From Carallia brachiata (taxonomy: Eukaryota; Streptophyta; Magnoliopsida; Malpighiales; Rhizophoraceae): a stretch of DNA of 64,000 nt. The stretch is from contig JADCRB010000046.1 of assembly GCA_021464245.1 (NCBI GenBank), forward strand, positions 5,660,760 through 5,724,759. The letters run 5' to 3'. Positions within the stretch are counted from its first letter, which is position 1, and the number at the start of each line of letters is the position of its first letter. The notes beneath the pieces are model-generated. The model made no database searches. It worked only from the letters and a program-made list of their open reading frames with translations, and was not told where the DNA came from. A program made the position numbers and the translations under genes. Below are positions 36,328-47,534 of the stretch, one piece after another.

Positions 36328-37828
36328 TAGTATTTATGTTGTAATTAGTATTTGTTAGACATTTTTTAATATATATATATTATATGCATGTAAATAATAT
36401 TTAAGAGATTATAATTTAAAATTAGTTTACATAATTGACTGAGTAAAAGGTACTAATTATTTTTTTAATATCAAACTATTTATTAGTATGTTTCTTGAAA
36501 AAATTACTACATGTATGATTTCTAAAATTTTGAAACTAATTTATATGTGTCACATACGTATGTTTGATGTCCTTAGACATGAAAATTAAAAGTGTAAAAC
36601 ACATTTTTATTTTTTGTGGGATTTATTTTGAAATGTCCGACATTCCTTCAAAAAAATGTCGTATGGGTGTTGACTGTGACACGAACACCCATTGTAAAAG
36701 TGTTTGTGCTTGATAGATAAAACTTCTTCAACTTTCTAGCGTCATGATGAGTCGTGTACAGCTTGAATACTGAGATGAAGAAGAAAATTTTAGTGTGAGG
36801 CAGAAAAAGCTTGTCCATTATATAAAATGATCTCAGTATAAGAAAAAAAAAAAGACAAAAATTATTTAACATACACAAAAATAGTTATTAAGTTAGTAAA
36901 TAAGATGTAAACTATTAAATTATAAAAAAAATATTATATTTAAAAAATAATTAAATAATTAAATTAATTATTTATTTTTAAAATATTATATTATACGTGT
37001 TTACATAATTTTATTAAAAAAATTAAAAGAAGAATTTTCTTTTTTGGCCTTCGAGCCAGAGTTTATCACTGTATAAATTAAGGCTGGCAAGACCTTTTGC
37101 ATGTATCAATCGTGGCTTGTTAAGTTCAGTCGCAGATACTAGAGACCTCTAGCCCTACGGCACTTCGAAGAAAGTTCTCTTGCTTCTGAACACGAACTGA
37201 ACTGCGGATTTATATCCATCACAACTCGTTTATAACGCAAAAATTAGAAAAAAAAAAAAAGTTCAGTAAATGAACGTAGATATTATCATTGAAATGTTAG
37301 TATATTAAATGAAGCAACTACGAATCTTAGCAGTTTAACAAAAAAACAAAAAAAATATAATTGAAATATCTGGTAAAATTAAATATATTTTTATAAAAAT
37401 TATTCTTATAATAAATACAGGACACCAATACAGTATTAGTTTAGTGATTATAAGCTAACTTTAAGCAAGTTTTATTTATAAATAAGCAGAGTTATCTTTT
37501 TATGAAAGTGCTACCTATTAGGAAGAGAAATAACTAAAATCTAAAAAAAAAATCTCTATAGTAATTCCTCACTTAATTACTATTATTGATAATAAATATT
37601 ATACTTTTTAATAAAATTATAAAATATTATCTTTACTTCTCCATTTTTAATTACTTTTTAATTACTCATTTAATTACTATTATTTATAATAAATATTATA
37701 CTTTTTAATAAAATTATAAAATATTAAACCCCGAGTATATTAAATGAAGCCATAACATGGGATGATTTGCAATGAACCTAGTAAACTAAAAGGTGTCACC
37801 ACAAGCAGTAAGAGTATTAAATGAAGTT

Positions 37829-37848
37829 TTTTTTTTTTTTTTTGGAGA
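37829..37848 (-). mobile_element. 20-bp poly(A)-type insertion with 19-bp target duplication
   Basis: Fifteen T followed by GGAGA lie between two exact copies of AAGAGTATTAAATGAAGTT (37810-37828 and 37849-37867). On the minus strand this is TCTCC plus a poly(A) tail: the signature of a retroposition product truncated almost to nothing. It lies ~540 bases upstream of the DELLA start. Confidence 0.55.
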
Positions 37849-38275
37849 AAGAGTATTAAATGAAGTTGCCAAGGGACACCTCCAAGTCTAGCTTTGTTAG
37901 CCTAAAAATTGAGAAAAAAAAAATTAATAAGAACAATGGTTGCATCTTATCTGTTTCTGTTTGCGTTCAACTTTTTCTTTGTGGCTGTTAGCCTGATGCC
38001 ATTGCCATTGGAGCTTGCGCCCCCATCAGACTCTTCTTTGTTTTTAAACTATTTTTCTTCATATTTTTATTAGGAAAACAATAAATAAATAAATATCATT
38101 ATTGCCGTTTTCTGAAAAAAATGTTTTCAATTTTTTATTTGTGATAGGGAAGTGCCAGTACCATTCCAGTGAAAGAAACCAAAGCACAATTTTTATTTTT
38201 CTTTTTAAAAAAAAACCCAATCCCCAATGTACAGATTCCTCTACCACTCACAGCTTCCTTTGGCTTTTGAGCAAC

Positions 38276-38287
38276 TCTTATATACAC
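38276..38287 (+). promoter_or_regulatory. Possible TATA box of the DELLA gene
   Basis: CTTATATACAC lies ~110 bases upstream of the start codon and is followed by an A-rich leader (38290-38388) typical of plant 5' UTRs. Confidence 0.45.
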
Positions 38288-38388
38288 AGAAAACAGAAAC
38301 AGAACCAAGAGAAAAAAACCCAAAAAAATTGAAAAACTCAGAAACTAGCCCAAGATAGAAGGAAATCAGGAAGGAAACGCTCAAAATC

Positions 38389-40224
38389 ATGAAAAGAGAG
38401 TACCCAAATATCCTTCCTCAGCCAGACCCATCCTCTGCTTCTGCAGCAGCAGCTGCCTCTAGTGGAATGTCGGCGGCGGTTAATGGGAAAGGCAAGATTC
38501 GGGAAGGGGAAACCCAGCTGGCGGACGGCGGCGGGATGGACGAGCTGTTGGCGGTTTTGGGCTACAAGGTGCGGACTTCCGACATGGCCGAGGTTGCCCA
38601 GAAGCTTGAACAGCTGGAAGAGGTTATGGGTCACGTGCAGGAAGACGGACTCTCGTTTCTTTCATCTGAAACCGTTCATTACAATCCCTCGGATCTATCC
38701 ACGTGGCTCGAAAGCATGCTGTCTGGCCTCAATCCAAACCCCAGTTTCGATCTCGTCTACACGGCGGCGGGGGCGGTTGTTACTTCCTCGCAGCCACCGT
38801 CGTGTCTCGACGATTCATTTCTCACTACCGGAGCAGCCGCCGAGTCTTCTACAATCACCACCGTCGATTTCGCCGAACAACGGCAGCAGCAGACAAACAG
38901 ACATAGTTTGTTCGAGGAATCTCCATCGTCCGATTACGATCTCAAGGCTATTCCCGGCAAGGCAATCTTGAACCAGACCCCCACCTCTCGAATCGATTCC
39001 TCTAGAGAGCCCAAGCGGTTGAAACCCAGTAGCTTGGGAGGCCAAAACATCGGTGTCTCGGGTGAGTCAACTCGGCCGGTGGTCCTGGTCGACTCGCAAG
39101 AGAACGGCATCCGATTAGTTCATCTTCTAATGGCCTGCGCCGAGGCCGTCCAAGAGAACAACTTTAATCTCGCGGAAGCTCTTGTCAAGAAAATCGGTTT
39201 CTTGGCCACGTCTCAGGCCGGCGCGATGCGCAAAGTCGCCACTTACTTCGCCGAGGCTTTGGCTCGAAGAATCTACAGAGTATGTCCTCAAAACCCAATT
39301 GATCATTCGCTGTCAAATATTCTCCAGATGAACTTCTACGAGGCCTGTCCGTACATCAATTTCGCTCATTTCACAGCCAATCAAGCCATTCTCGAAGCAT
39401 TTGAAGGTAAAAAACGCGTCCACGTTATTGATTTCTCCATGAATCAAGGGATGCAGTGGCCGGCTCTGATGCAAGCTCTCGCGCTCAGGCCTGGCGGCCC
39501 CCCCGCTTTCCGGCTAACCGGAATTGGACCGCCGGCGCATGATAACACGGACCATCTTCAAGAAGTGGGCTGGAAATTGGCTCAGTTGGCGGAGACGATC
39601 CACGTTGAGTTCGAGTACAAAGGTTTTGTGGCTAACAGTTTGGCTGATATTGACGCGTCTATGCTTCAACTCAGACCCAGTGAGTTGGAATCGGTGGCCG
39701 TTAACTCGGTCTTCGAGTTGCACAAATTGCTGGCCAGACCGGGGGCCATTGAGAAAGTGTTATCGGCGGTGAAGCAAATGAAACCGGAGATTGTTACCGT
39801 TGCGGAGCAGGAAGCGAACCATAACGGTCCGGTTTTCCTGGACCGGTTCACCGAGTCGTTGCACTATTACTCGACGCTGTTCGACTCGCTGGAGGGTTCG
39901 GACAGTACGCAGGATAAAATGATGTCGGAGGTGTATTTGGGGAAGCAGATTTGCAATGTTCTGGCATGCGAAGGGCCGGACCGAGTCGAGAGACACGAGA
40001 CTCTGGCTCAGTGGCGAACCCGGTTCGGCTCGGCCGGTTTCGTGCCGGTCCATCTCGGGTCAAACGCGTTCAAGCAAGCCAGCATGTTGTTGGCCCTGTT
40101 TGGCGGCGGAGATGGGTACAGAGTGGAGGAGAATGATGGGTGTTTGATGTTGGGTTGGCATACTCGGCCGCTCATCGCCACCTCCGCTTGGCGGCTGGCC
40201 AAGAAACCGGTGGCAGCTCACTGA
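38389..40224 (+). CDS. GAI: DELLA protein (GAI/RGA-type GRAS transcriptional regulator)
   Basis: Nuclear repressor of gibberellin responses; GA-bound GID1 binds its N-terminus and SCF(SLY1/GID2) then marks it for degradation. The 611-residue, intronless frame is complete. It has MKREY at the start, the DELLA motif at residues 51-55 ([13 protein letters not shown]), the LEQLE segment at 74-78, TVHYNP at 95-100, and a Ser/Thr/Gln-rich linker with a basic patch PKRLKP near 208. The GRAS domain follows: leucine-rich region 1 from about 242 ([13 protein letters not shown]), VHVID (the VHIID motif) at 344-348, the PFYRE-region, RVER-like RVEENDG and terminal SAW at 599-601. Length is usual for the family. 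All GID1-contact motifs look intact, so it should be GA-responsive. GC content is far above that of its surroundings. The last 127 codons are duplicated at 58583. Which DELLA paralogue it is (GAI, RGA or RGL) cannot be settled by eye. Confidence 0.96.
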   Translation: MKREYPNILPQPDPSSASAAAAASSGMSAAVNGKGKIREGETQLADGGGMDELLAVLGYKVRTSDMAEVAQKLEQLEEVMGHVQEDGLSFLSSETVHYNPSDLSTWLESMLSGLNPNPSFDLVYTAAGAVVTSSQPPSCLDDSFLTTGAAAESSTITTVDFAEQRQQQTNRHSLFEESPSSDYDLKAIPGKAILNQTPTSRIDSSREPKRLKPSSLGGQNIGVSGESTRPVVLVDSQENGIRLVHLLMACAEAVQENNFNLAEALVKKIGFLATSQAGAMRKVATYFAEALARRIYRVCPQNPIDHSLSNILQMNFYEACPYINFAHFTANQAILEAFEGKKRVHVIDFSMNQGMQWPALMQALALRPGGPPAFRLTGIGPPAHDNTDHLQEVGWKLAQLAETIHVEFEYKGFVANSLADIDASMLQLRPSELESVAVNSVFELHKLLARPGAIEKVLSAVKQMKPEIVTVAEQEANHNGPVFLDRFTESLHYYSTLFDSLEGSDSTQDKMMSEVYLGKQICNVLACEGPDRVERHETLAQWRTRFGSAGFVPVHLGSNAFKQASMLLALFGGGDGYRVEENDGCLMLGWHTRPLIATSAWRLAKKPVAAH

Positions 40225-42387
40225 GTCAACTCGAGCGAGTTAGGTCAACCCCATTTCAACGGCACCAATCCCTAGCAAGTGGGTTTGTGTGTGTGCTGTG
40301 TGCTAATGGGGATGGATATTGCTGAGCTGGTTAACGTTGGTGAAATTGAGACATTGCCTTGTTTTTTCTTTTCTTTTCTTTTTTTGAATTTTTTTTTATA
40401 ATTTTCATGTTTATTTTTATTTAGGTGCTTGCTTTCTTCGCCAGTCAGTCGGGTCCTTTTCTTTGGGAGTCTTTTGTATCTTTCAGGTTGAATCAAGAGG
40501 GCAAATGGGTATTTACATATAGTTTTTAATTATAATTATATTACATTAGTGGTAATAAAGGACTCTTTTTAAGCTGATAATTATAAATTTTAGGCGCTTT
40601 CCACTCATTATGTGAAAATTGTATTGATACCAGTTTAGAATTAACGATGCAGCATAGTTTTAGGTATCTTAACAATTTATCTTTTTATCTTTAATTCTAT
40701 CACCTTATAATGACTTATATAAGTTTGCAACTTTGAAGTTTTTAGGTTTTTGTTTTTTATGTGAAAGAAAAAATGATTATGTAGCTAAGAGCTTTTTTCC
40801 ACTTGAAATTGAATCCTTTCAAATCTATCTTTAAATTTTGGCTCCAGATTCTACTGGCAAAAATAAGCCAAGTTTCCAGAACTATGCAGAATCATGAGAA
40901 TATGTGCCTTCATGCTAGTGTAAACTCATGTGATCGCATAATTGATTCAAATTTGGAACTATTATTGCAGAATCCTTTTAAGTTCTTGTTCTTTTTTTTT
41001 TTTTTTTTTTCCCTTCGGTCAGGAAGCACAATCATAAAAAAGAGAAAAGGCTCACTTGTTTCGAGCATAAATTCGTAAATCTGTCTAATATAACTTCTTG
41101 AAATGGTTCACTTTTGTTCACTGCCTTTATTATTAGGGTTAATAATATCTCGTAAAATTTGTGTCTCAAATTTAGCTTCCTGTCAAGTCCAATTGACGAA
41201 ATCTGTCGGAGCATGTGTCATAGCAGGCCTCAAATCTAATCTCAAATTCGCTCGATTTCACCAAATTAGTCCGCCGTGTTTCGCATTTTGATAATTTTTG
41301 TCGGTAAAACTTGATGATAGACTAAATTTGAGGCTTTTTAATTTATTGTTTCTTTTAAATTTTTGTTTTGTCGCCCTCAATTACTTTTACTGAAAAAAGT
41401 GATATATAAAAACTTAAATTTATATTATTATCCTACAAAAATTAATTTTTTACTATCACTAAGTATTATATTTTATATTTTAATGTCACTCTCTTTTTGT
41501 TTTTTAAACTGAAAAGTTATTATATACATTAAATATTTATTAATAAAATAATATTATTTAATTTTGTTATTGCTTACAATAAAAAGTTAAGAAAATTAAA
41601 TACTTATTTTCTCATCATTTCAATTTCTTGATCTTTCGCTGTATATTTGCATATTAAATTTCATTATTATCATAGCTGTCCTCGTCGATCCTGCTTGGTT
41701 TTTTTTTTTTTTTTAAATTCTCCAAAAGCTAGAAAGCCATTAAATGTTATGGATAACCTAAAATTTTTGTTTGTACTAGTGGTTGTTTGTACTTTGTTAT
41801 AAATTTATTTGGTTGCCAAAAAAAAAAAAAAAAAAAAAGAAAGGTGAGCCGCGCTATAATTATTTAACTTTGGTGGTTCATGCATGTAGCAATCAATGTA
41901 TTCATCATTTTGAGTATGCACTTGGGGATCTTTTTAAGTATAGGAATAGGAAATAATATTTTTTTCGTTTATTTTTGAAAATTAATTTCCATGTCTTACT
42001 GTTAAATGAAATTTTTTATTAACATATATTTTTGTAGGGCTTGTTAGTGTGCAAAATAGAACAAATATGCTTCACTATTATTGGTGCCAGCAAAAGAAGC
42101 AAAAGAAAATTGTGTTTTGTTTGATAATTTACTCGTTGACAATGAACAATAATTGAGTTTGGTTTATGCTATGGAGATTTCAAACAGCAAATGAAAAAAC
42201 GGTACATAATTGTGGTCATCAACCACCTACAATTTTATCGTGGCCAATATATACCTACTGATTTTTTATGAATCCTCTTTGTTGTTATATAAAAAAATGT
42301 CAGTGGCCATAAGAAATTCCAATGCCGCTGGACATTCCATTTCTAGTTCGTGCCACTAGCCTATCAATTGCTTTTTCGGGAGAATTC

Positions 42388-42409
42388 TTTTTTTTTTTTT
42401 TTGACAAAA
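42388..42409 (-). mobile_element. 22-bp poly(A)-type insertion with 16-bp target duplication
   Basis: Fifteen T plus GACAAAA lie between two exact copies of TTTTTCGGGAGAATTC (42372-42387, 42410-42425). The plus-strand order poly(T)-GACAAAA resembles the 3' terminus of family R copy B (poly(T)-GAACAAAAAAAA at 59859), so it may be a product truncated to seven bases. Confidence 0.55.
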
Positions 42410-43021
42410 TTTTTCGGGAGAATTCAACCACACAATTTAATTTTAAATAATATTAAAATAATCAACATAATTTTTTTTATTATATCTAACAAAGTACTTA
42501 ATTTTTTTTAAATTTTAATCATTTAATAATACATATTATTTTGATTGTATCTAAAAAAATTCACCGAATATTTTTCTTTTAGAAAATTTCCTTGAGCAAT
42601 TTTACTTACTATTTTTAGGCACTTCCTTTTACAGGTGAGATTTCAACAAGATCGATTAATTAAGTTCAACAGTCTCTTCAAGCACTTGCTATGTCAACAT
42701 CTGAACCAGACCTAGCCACTACTTTGGTGGATCCCGAAAGGAATATGGTGTCCTCTTCGGGTAAATGTTAACCTTTATATTTCAATAAATTATCCTCTAA
42801 TTAATTGTAAAGAATGCAAAAAGAAGCTAATGTAAGGCTACAAGGATTGAAATATCAATGAAAAATATTGTGGTATGTATAGTGATCGACGATAAATCTT
42901 TTTGGAAGCCACGAAAATTGTCAATTACACTTTTCAACAACAACAACTTTAAAATGCTTGGACATTAAAACAGGACTTGTGTGTAAAATAAAATAAATTT
43001 TTACCAAAGAAGATATATATA

Positions 43022-43497
43022 GGGATATCAATATTTTTAATTCTAAACTTTTAAATTTTTTTACGTTTAAATTTTAAATTTTTTTAATATTTCATTATAC
43101 TACATCAATTCTTTAAGTTATAAAAAATGGTCAATCGATTAATAAATAAGTTAAACTTAATAAAAATTATTTAAAAAAATTAAATAAATGAATTAAATAT
43201 TTTTTTATCAACAAAATATGGACATTAAATATTTTTTTAATCAACAAATATACAAATTAAATAGGTAACATGCATATTTTTAATAGAAAAGATATTCAAT
43301 TCATATATTTAATATTTTTTTAAATAATTTTTTGTAAAGTTAAAATTATTTTTTAATAGATTGATCACTTTTAGTAAATAGAGGGATTGATGTAGTAAAA
43401 AATTAAAAAATTTAGAATTCAAATAAAATATTAAAAAAATTTAAAACTCAAATATAAAAAAATTTAAAAATTAAAAATTAAAAATATTGATATCTTT
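43022..43497. mobile_element. AT-rich hairpin (foldback) MITE
   Basis: About 475 bp made of two inverted arms of ~200 bp: GATATCAATATTTTTAATT at 43024 against AAAAATATTGATATC at 43480-43494, and TACATCAATTCTTTAAG against GAGGGATTGATGTA. The paralogous position near 62835 lacks it, so it was inserted after the duplication or lost from the other copy. Noncoding. Confidence 0.65.
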
Positions 43498-44345
43498 ATT
43501 TATTTATATATATATATATATAATAAGAAAGTGAATCTCTACAGGAGATTTCTCAAGATTTGTCAACAGAGAAGGGGGACATTAATTTAGTGCACACGGA
43601 CCGGTAGGAGATAGAATGAATGGAGGGCACCATGCCCATCTTAGCCTATACGGATTGAATCATATTTGGATTATTATTTTTTTTTTCTCTTGACATTAGG
43701 TATCTTACACGTTGTTATGTATAAAATTATTTTCTATTCGTAATATTAAAGTTACTGTCGGAAAAATAGAATTTGACTGTAGGATAATTCAAATACGAGA
43801 AATTGTCTTGTTCGAGATCATACTTGCATAATTATGGCTACATTACTGTAGCATTGATGGAAAATTATGTATGTATATGTTTTTAATTTATATGCCATCA
43901 ACTAGCGTGTAGCACAAGAGGCCATAAAAAATATTTAAATCCGCCAACTTGTCCAACATGCACGGGTTTTTGGAAAATTCTAACTAGCTCATGCCCCACT
44001 GCACCAATCTTGGGAAATTACATCACGGTTTCTAGGTCCCATTTCCAAATCTCAAATGATCTTTTATTTTTCATGAGCTGTTTTTTTTTTTTACTGTTTA
44101 TTTGATTGATCGGACTCAAATAATTTGATCTAATTCATCTAAAGTCAATTCGATTCAATTCATATTAATTGTAAAAATCAATGAGCCGTTACTCAAAATT
44201 TATGAAATAAAAATAGCACAAGTTCAGAACAACCTGAAATTTGCTTGACCAAAATAACTTGAATTTGAATAATCAAAACCAAACACAAAACTTGATAGAA
44301 TCGAAATCTAATATATCTAAAATTTAATATCAAATGAACCGAGAC

Positions 44346-44628
44346 TTAAAAACAACCTGTTCTAAATCCAGGTAATATGATAGGTCAATTTGTAGACAAC
44401 CTTCTCACCGATTTTTTAGTTATAATTACATCGTTCAAGTCAAGATTTAGAAAATTTACAATATCTTATTGGAAAAACATATACGAATTAAAAACAACCT
44501 GTTCTAAATCCAGGTAATATCATAGATCAATTTGTAGACAACCTTCTCACCGATTTAGTTATAATTACATCGTTCAAGTCAATATTAAGAAAATTTACAA
44601 TATCTTATTGGAAAAACATATACGAATA
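44346..44628. repeat. 142-bp tandem duplication
   Basis: Copies 44346-44487 and 44488-44628 share AACAACCTGTTCTAAATCCA, GTAGACAACCTTCTCACCG and TCTTATTGGAAAAACATATA. The other segmental copy has one unit (63740-63930). Confidence 0.85.
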
Positions 44629-44898
44629 AAAAAAATGACATAAATGAGTTAAAATATAACTAACTGATTGAATTATAAAATTAAATATGATTATTATTTA
44701 TAATAAAAAATTAATAAAATTAATATATTTTTATAAATTATAATTATTTAATTATATAATTTAATCGATCGATTGTATTATATTCCAATCGTACTAATTT
44801 TTTCGTACTAATTTTTTCGGTCGATTTTTTTAATTCTTGCAGATGGACTATGTCTCATTGCGGTCTGGATCTGCTTTTGGATTATCGAGGGGATGACA

Positions 44899-45450
44899 CA
44901 TCAGCTAGTACTCTTTTTTCTACGTGTAGAAAAAAGATTTTCAAGAAAAGCACGAAGTGACTTTTAATTTTCTACTAAGACTGGAAAAAAGGAAAGCGGC
45001 TAATAATTTAATCATATTTTCGCTTTCTTTATGTGCACAAAGTAGTCTGTCTACTGTCATCATCATATTGTTATCAGATTAATTAATTAATAAATAAAAA
45101 GTAGCACATGAAAAGTGCGTCATGACCATACGATCTATTTTTCCTTTTAGGGTTCATAAAATTGTTATAATACGTGGATTATCAAATATTTGATTTTTTT
45201 TATTTTTTAAGAAAAAAATCAAATATTTGAAAATTTAGTTTCGGTAATAAAATCAGAACAAAAGCAGCAATGGAAATGAAGCATCCTAACATCATAACAC
45301 TTAGACATCATCTAAAAATATAGACAAAATTATGTGAAAGTATAGATTAAAAAAAGTAAAGAACAACCCAAAGAGACGCGTGATTCGATTGTGATAATTC
45401 ATGTCAACTACAAACACAAAATTCCGCAAAGATTATATCCTTCTCAATAA
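44899..45450. other. Intergenic DNA
   Basis: No gene or repeat recognised. The segmental homology may continue here, but its partner lies beyond the window. Confidence 0.45.
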
Positions 45451-45938
45451 TGTTGTGTTTGGATTCGAATGGTTAGTGAAGAAAGAACTGAGGTAGAAAT
45501 AATTTGTTTATTTTCTGTGTTGGAATACAAAAATGACGATGAAATCCGATTCTTCACTGCAGAAACAATACTATTGATGGCGCCCACAATTCATTTTCTT
45601 TCTTTTTTTTTTTTTTTTAATTACAATTAAAGGCTGCAAGAATTAGAAATAAGGAGAATAATAAAGTGACAAAATGCCCATAAAGTCTATCCTTTTACCT
45701 CCAAAAAAGAAAAAAACAATTAAGGGCATTTTAGTTATTTAGTTTAATTAATATTTTCTTTCCCTCTAATTTCTCTTTTTAGTCAAATAAAAAATTTACT
45801 TTTTTACATTTTTCTTTCTCACTTAATTTTAATATATCCAAACAACTATCAATAAATTTTTTTTTTCTATTTATTTGTTTCTCACTATTTTCTTCTCACC
45901 ACTTGCTTTGTCTGTCCCAATAAAATCCAAACACACCA
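45451..45938. mobile_element. Tourist/PIF-Harbinger-like MITE
   Basis: 488 bp with terminal inverted repeats TGTTGTGTTTGGATT and AATCCAAACACACCA (one mismatch over 15) and a TAA duplication at each end (45448-45450, 45939-45941). No coding capacity. Nearly the same length as the element at 6042. Confidence 0.65.
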
Positions 45939-45941
45939 TAA

Positions 45942-46547
45942 ATGAGAGTTTCACTATACAACATAACTTTAAAGAATAACAAAATAATTATATAATTCAT
46001 CTAATTATATTAAAAAATTAGATTAATATAAAAATATCACCAACTTTACTTAAAATAACAAATCTAATACAAACTTTAAAAAGTAACAAATGTAACACTA
46101 ATTTTACTTAAAGTAATAAATATAATACGTAATGATTTTATATGAATAAAATCTTTCAGTTTCGATAACAGATTTATAAAAATTTACTAGTTTCGATAAA
46201 ATGATAATTATATAAGTTAATGTCACATTATCGAAACAAATAAATTTTATTTAAGAAATTTCACAATATGTTAGATTTTTTACCTTAAATAAAATTAGTA
46301 CTAGATTTGTCACCTTTTAAAATTAGTGCTAAATTTGCTATTTTAAATAAAATTGACAATATTTTTATATATTAACTCTAAAAAATTTATTATTTATTTA
46401 TTTTTTCAAATTTTAATTATTCAATAACTTATATCATTTTATTATTACTTATTATTTTCTAAATTTTAATTGGATTGCAATCAAATCAGTATTATTTAAT
46501 TAATTATTATTGAATCTCCATGCCTCGTGGATTCTTCTTTTTGTTTT
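45942..46547. other. AT-rich intergenic DNA
   Basis: No gene. Imperfect inverted A/T-rich sequences occur around 46030-46350 (AACTTTACTTAAAATAACAAATCTA against AGATTTGTCACCTTTTAAA), perhaps another MITE. Confidence 0.4.
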
Positions 46548-47267
46548 TTTGATCCAACATAAAATGTTAGTCCATTATATAACAAAGGAGTACATAGACA
46601 GGCTCACGAGAAGACCACTCTTACATACAAAGAACCCAACCAGCCTAAGGAGGTCCCAACATTCCAATAGATAAGACCCCCAATCCAACACCTTGTTAGA
46701 CTTGGTAAACTTGGGCCCAAAAGCCAGTTGAACCCAAATAGTACCAGGCACCTTCACAGCCCTCCACTTGATGACCGGCAGAGGATCGACACCGGCAAAG
46801 GCTCCGGTAAGGATGCTGCCGCATATTGCGGCCACCGCCACCACACGCGGCCCTCGCCATATGTCTATAATCAAGAGACACCCACCAACCACCCTCATAA
46901 AGAGTTGCAGAAAGAGATCGAAGGAAACCAGCTCCAGCCATGTTCATCGCCAACTGCTCAAATCTCCAAAGTCACCGAAGACCTCGAGCAGTCAAGCCCG
47001 CTAAAAACCCATCCAGCAACAACTTGTACAAAATCTGATTGCGCAACAAAAAGGGAGCCCTCCCCTACCCTCTCACTTACCATCAAGGTAAACGGGAGGC
47101 GGGGGAAGAGAAGGAAACTGAACCGCACATCAACTAGACGAGGAGTGCCCCACACACCACCAAAAATAGAAACCCCATCACCGGAGGACAGCAAACCCGA
47201 ACACTGGGGCGAGCCCACAAAAGGGTACAAACGGCACATCGTAAGGAGGGCGACAAAGGTCACAGGT

Positions 47268-47500
47268 TGTTAGATAGCCCTTATCTGGAGGTTGTTAGAT
47301 AGCACTTATCTGGAAGTTGTTTAATTGTATAACTGATGGCTGGATCATTTTCTATCTGATTGTATTGTTATCTTATCAGCTAGTTTGTTTTTTCTTCTTC
47401 TATCCTTATCTCGTGTATTGTCCATTGAACTCTTATTTAATAGAGTTTCTGTACTGTGGCAGAATAAATGAAAATATACACCTGTTTATACTGTCTTTCA
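47268..47500 (+). repeat. 5' LTR of the intact copia element
   Basis: Starts TGTTAGATAG, ends CTGTCTTTCA. The first 25 bases are tandemly repeated with two mismatches (47268-47292, 47293-47317), and each unit contains the palindrome AGATA...TATCT. AATAAA near 47463 is a likely poly(A) signal. Confidence 0.97.
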
Positions 47501-47512
47501 TGGTATCAGAGC
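47501..47512 (+). other. Primer-binding site (tRNA-Met type)
   Basis: TGGTATCAGAGC directly follows the LTR. This is the standard plant copia primer site, complementary to the 3' end of initiator tRNA-Met. Confidence 0.95.
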
Positions 47513-47534
47513 CTTGAAGCTTAACAGCAAAATC

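Larger units (their letters stand above)
35938..38275. other. AT-rich DNA upstream of the DELLA gene
   Basis: No gene is seen. It holds an ATT microsatellite (36303-36327), a local duplication of a TAATTACTATTATT-TATAATAAATATTATAC block (about 37574 and 37671), and the tiny insertion at 37829. The last few hundred bases are probably the DELLA promoter. Confidence 0.45.
39843..44898 (+). repeat. Segmental duplication, copy 1 (DELLA 3' end plus downstream DNA)
   Basis: Collinear with 58583-64000. The match starts abruptly inside the DELLA gene at CCGGTTCACC, continues through its 3' UTR (GGTGCTTGCTTTCTTC, GAATCAAGAGGGCAAATG) and then ~4.5 kb of noncoding DNA. It reaches at least GAGGGGATGACAC near 44888, where the partner leaves the window. 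In the coding part I count about 33 differences in 383 bases (~9%). This copy has private features: the 22-bp insertion at 42388, the hairpin element at 43022 and the tandem duplication at 44346. Confidence 0.93.

Noticed and set aside
38462..38971. 169-codon frame overlapping the DELLA gene, plus several others at 38703-40325
   Set aside because: Out-of-frame shadows of the GC-rich DELLA coding sequence.
40995..41012. Poly(T) run in segment copy 1 as another retroposon
   Set aside because: The paralogue has a shorter T-run in the same context and no target duplication, so this is slippage expansion.
39843..44898. Collapsed haplotypes or assembly error as the cause of the duplicated segments
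   Set aside because: The copies differ by ~9% in coding sequence plus multiple private insertions, too much for allelic copies, and unrelated DNA separates them. Not fully excluded without read depth.
46728..47273. 181-codon plus-strand frame
   Set aside because: Antisense of retroposon copy C, rich in Pro/Thr/Ser/Arg and without domains; it ends at the copia junction.
47317..47517. 66-codon frame, repeated at 51747-51950
   Set aside because: Lies within both LTRs. Hydrophobic low-complexity translation, with no evidence it is expressed.
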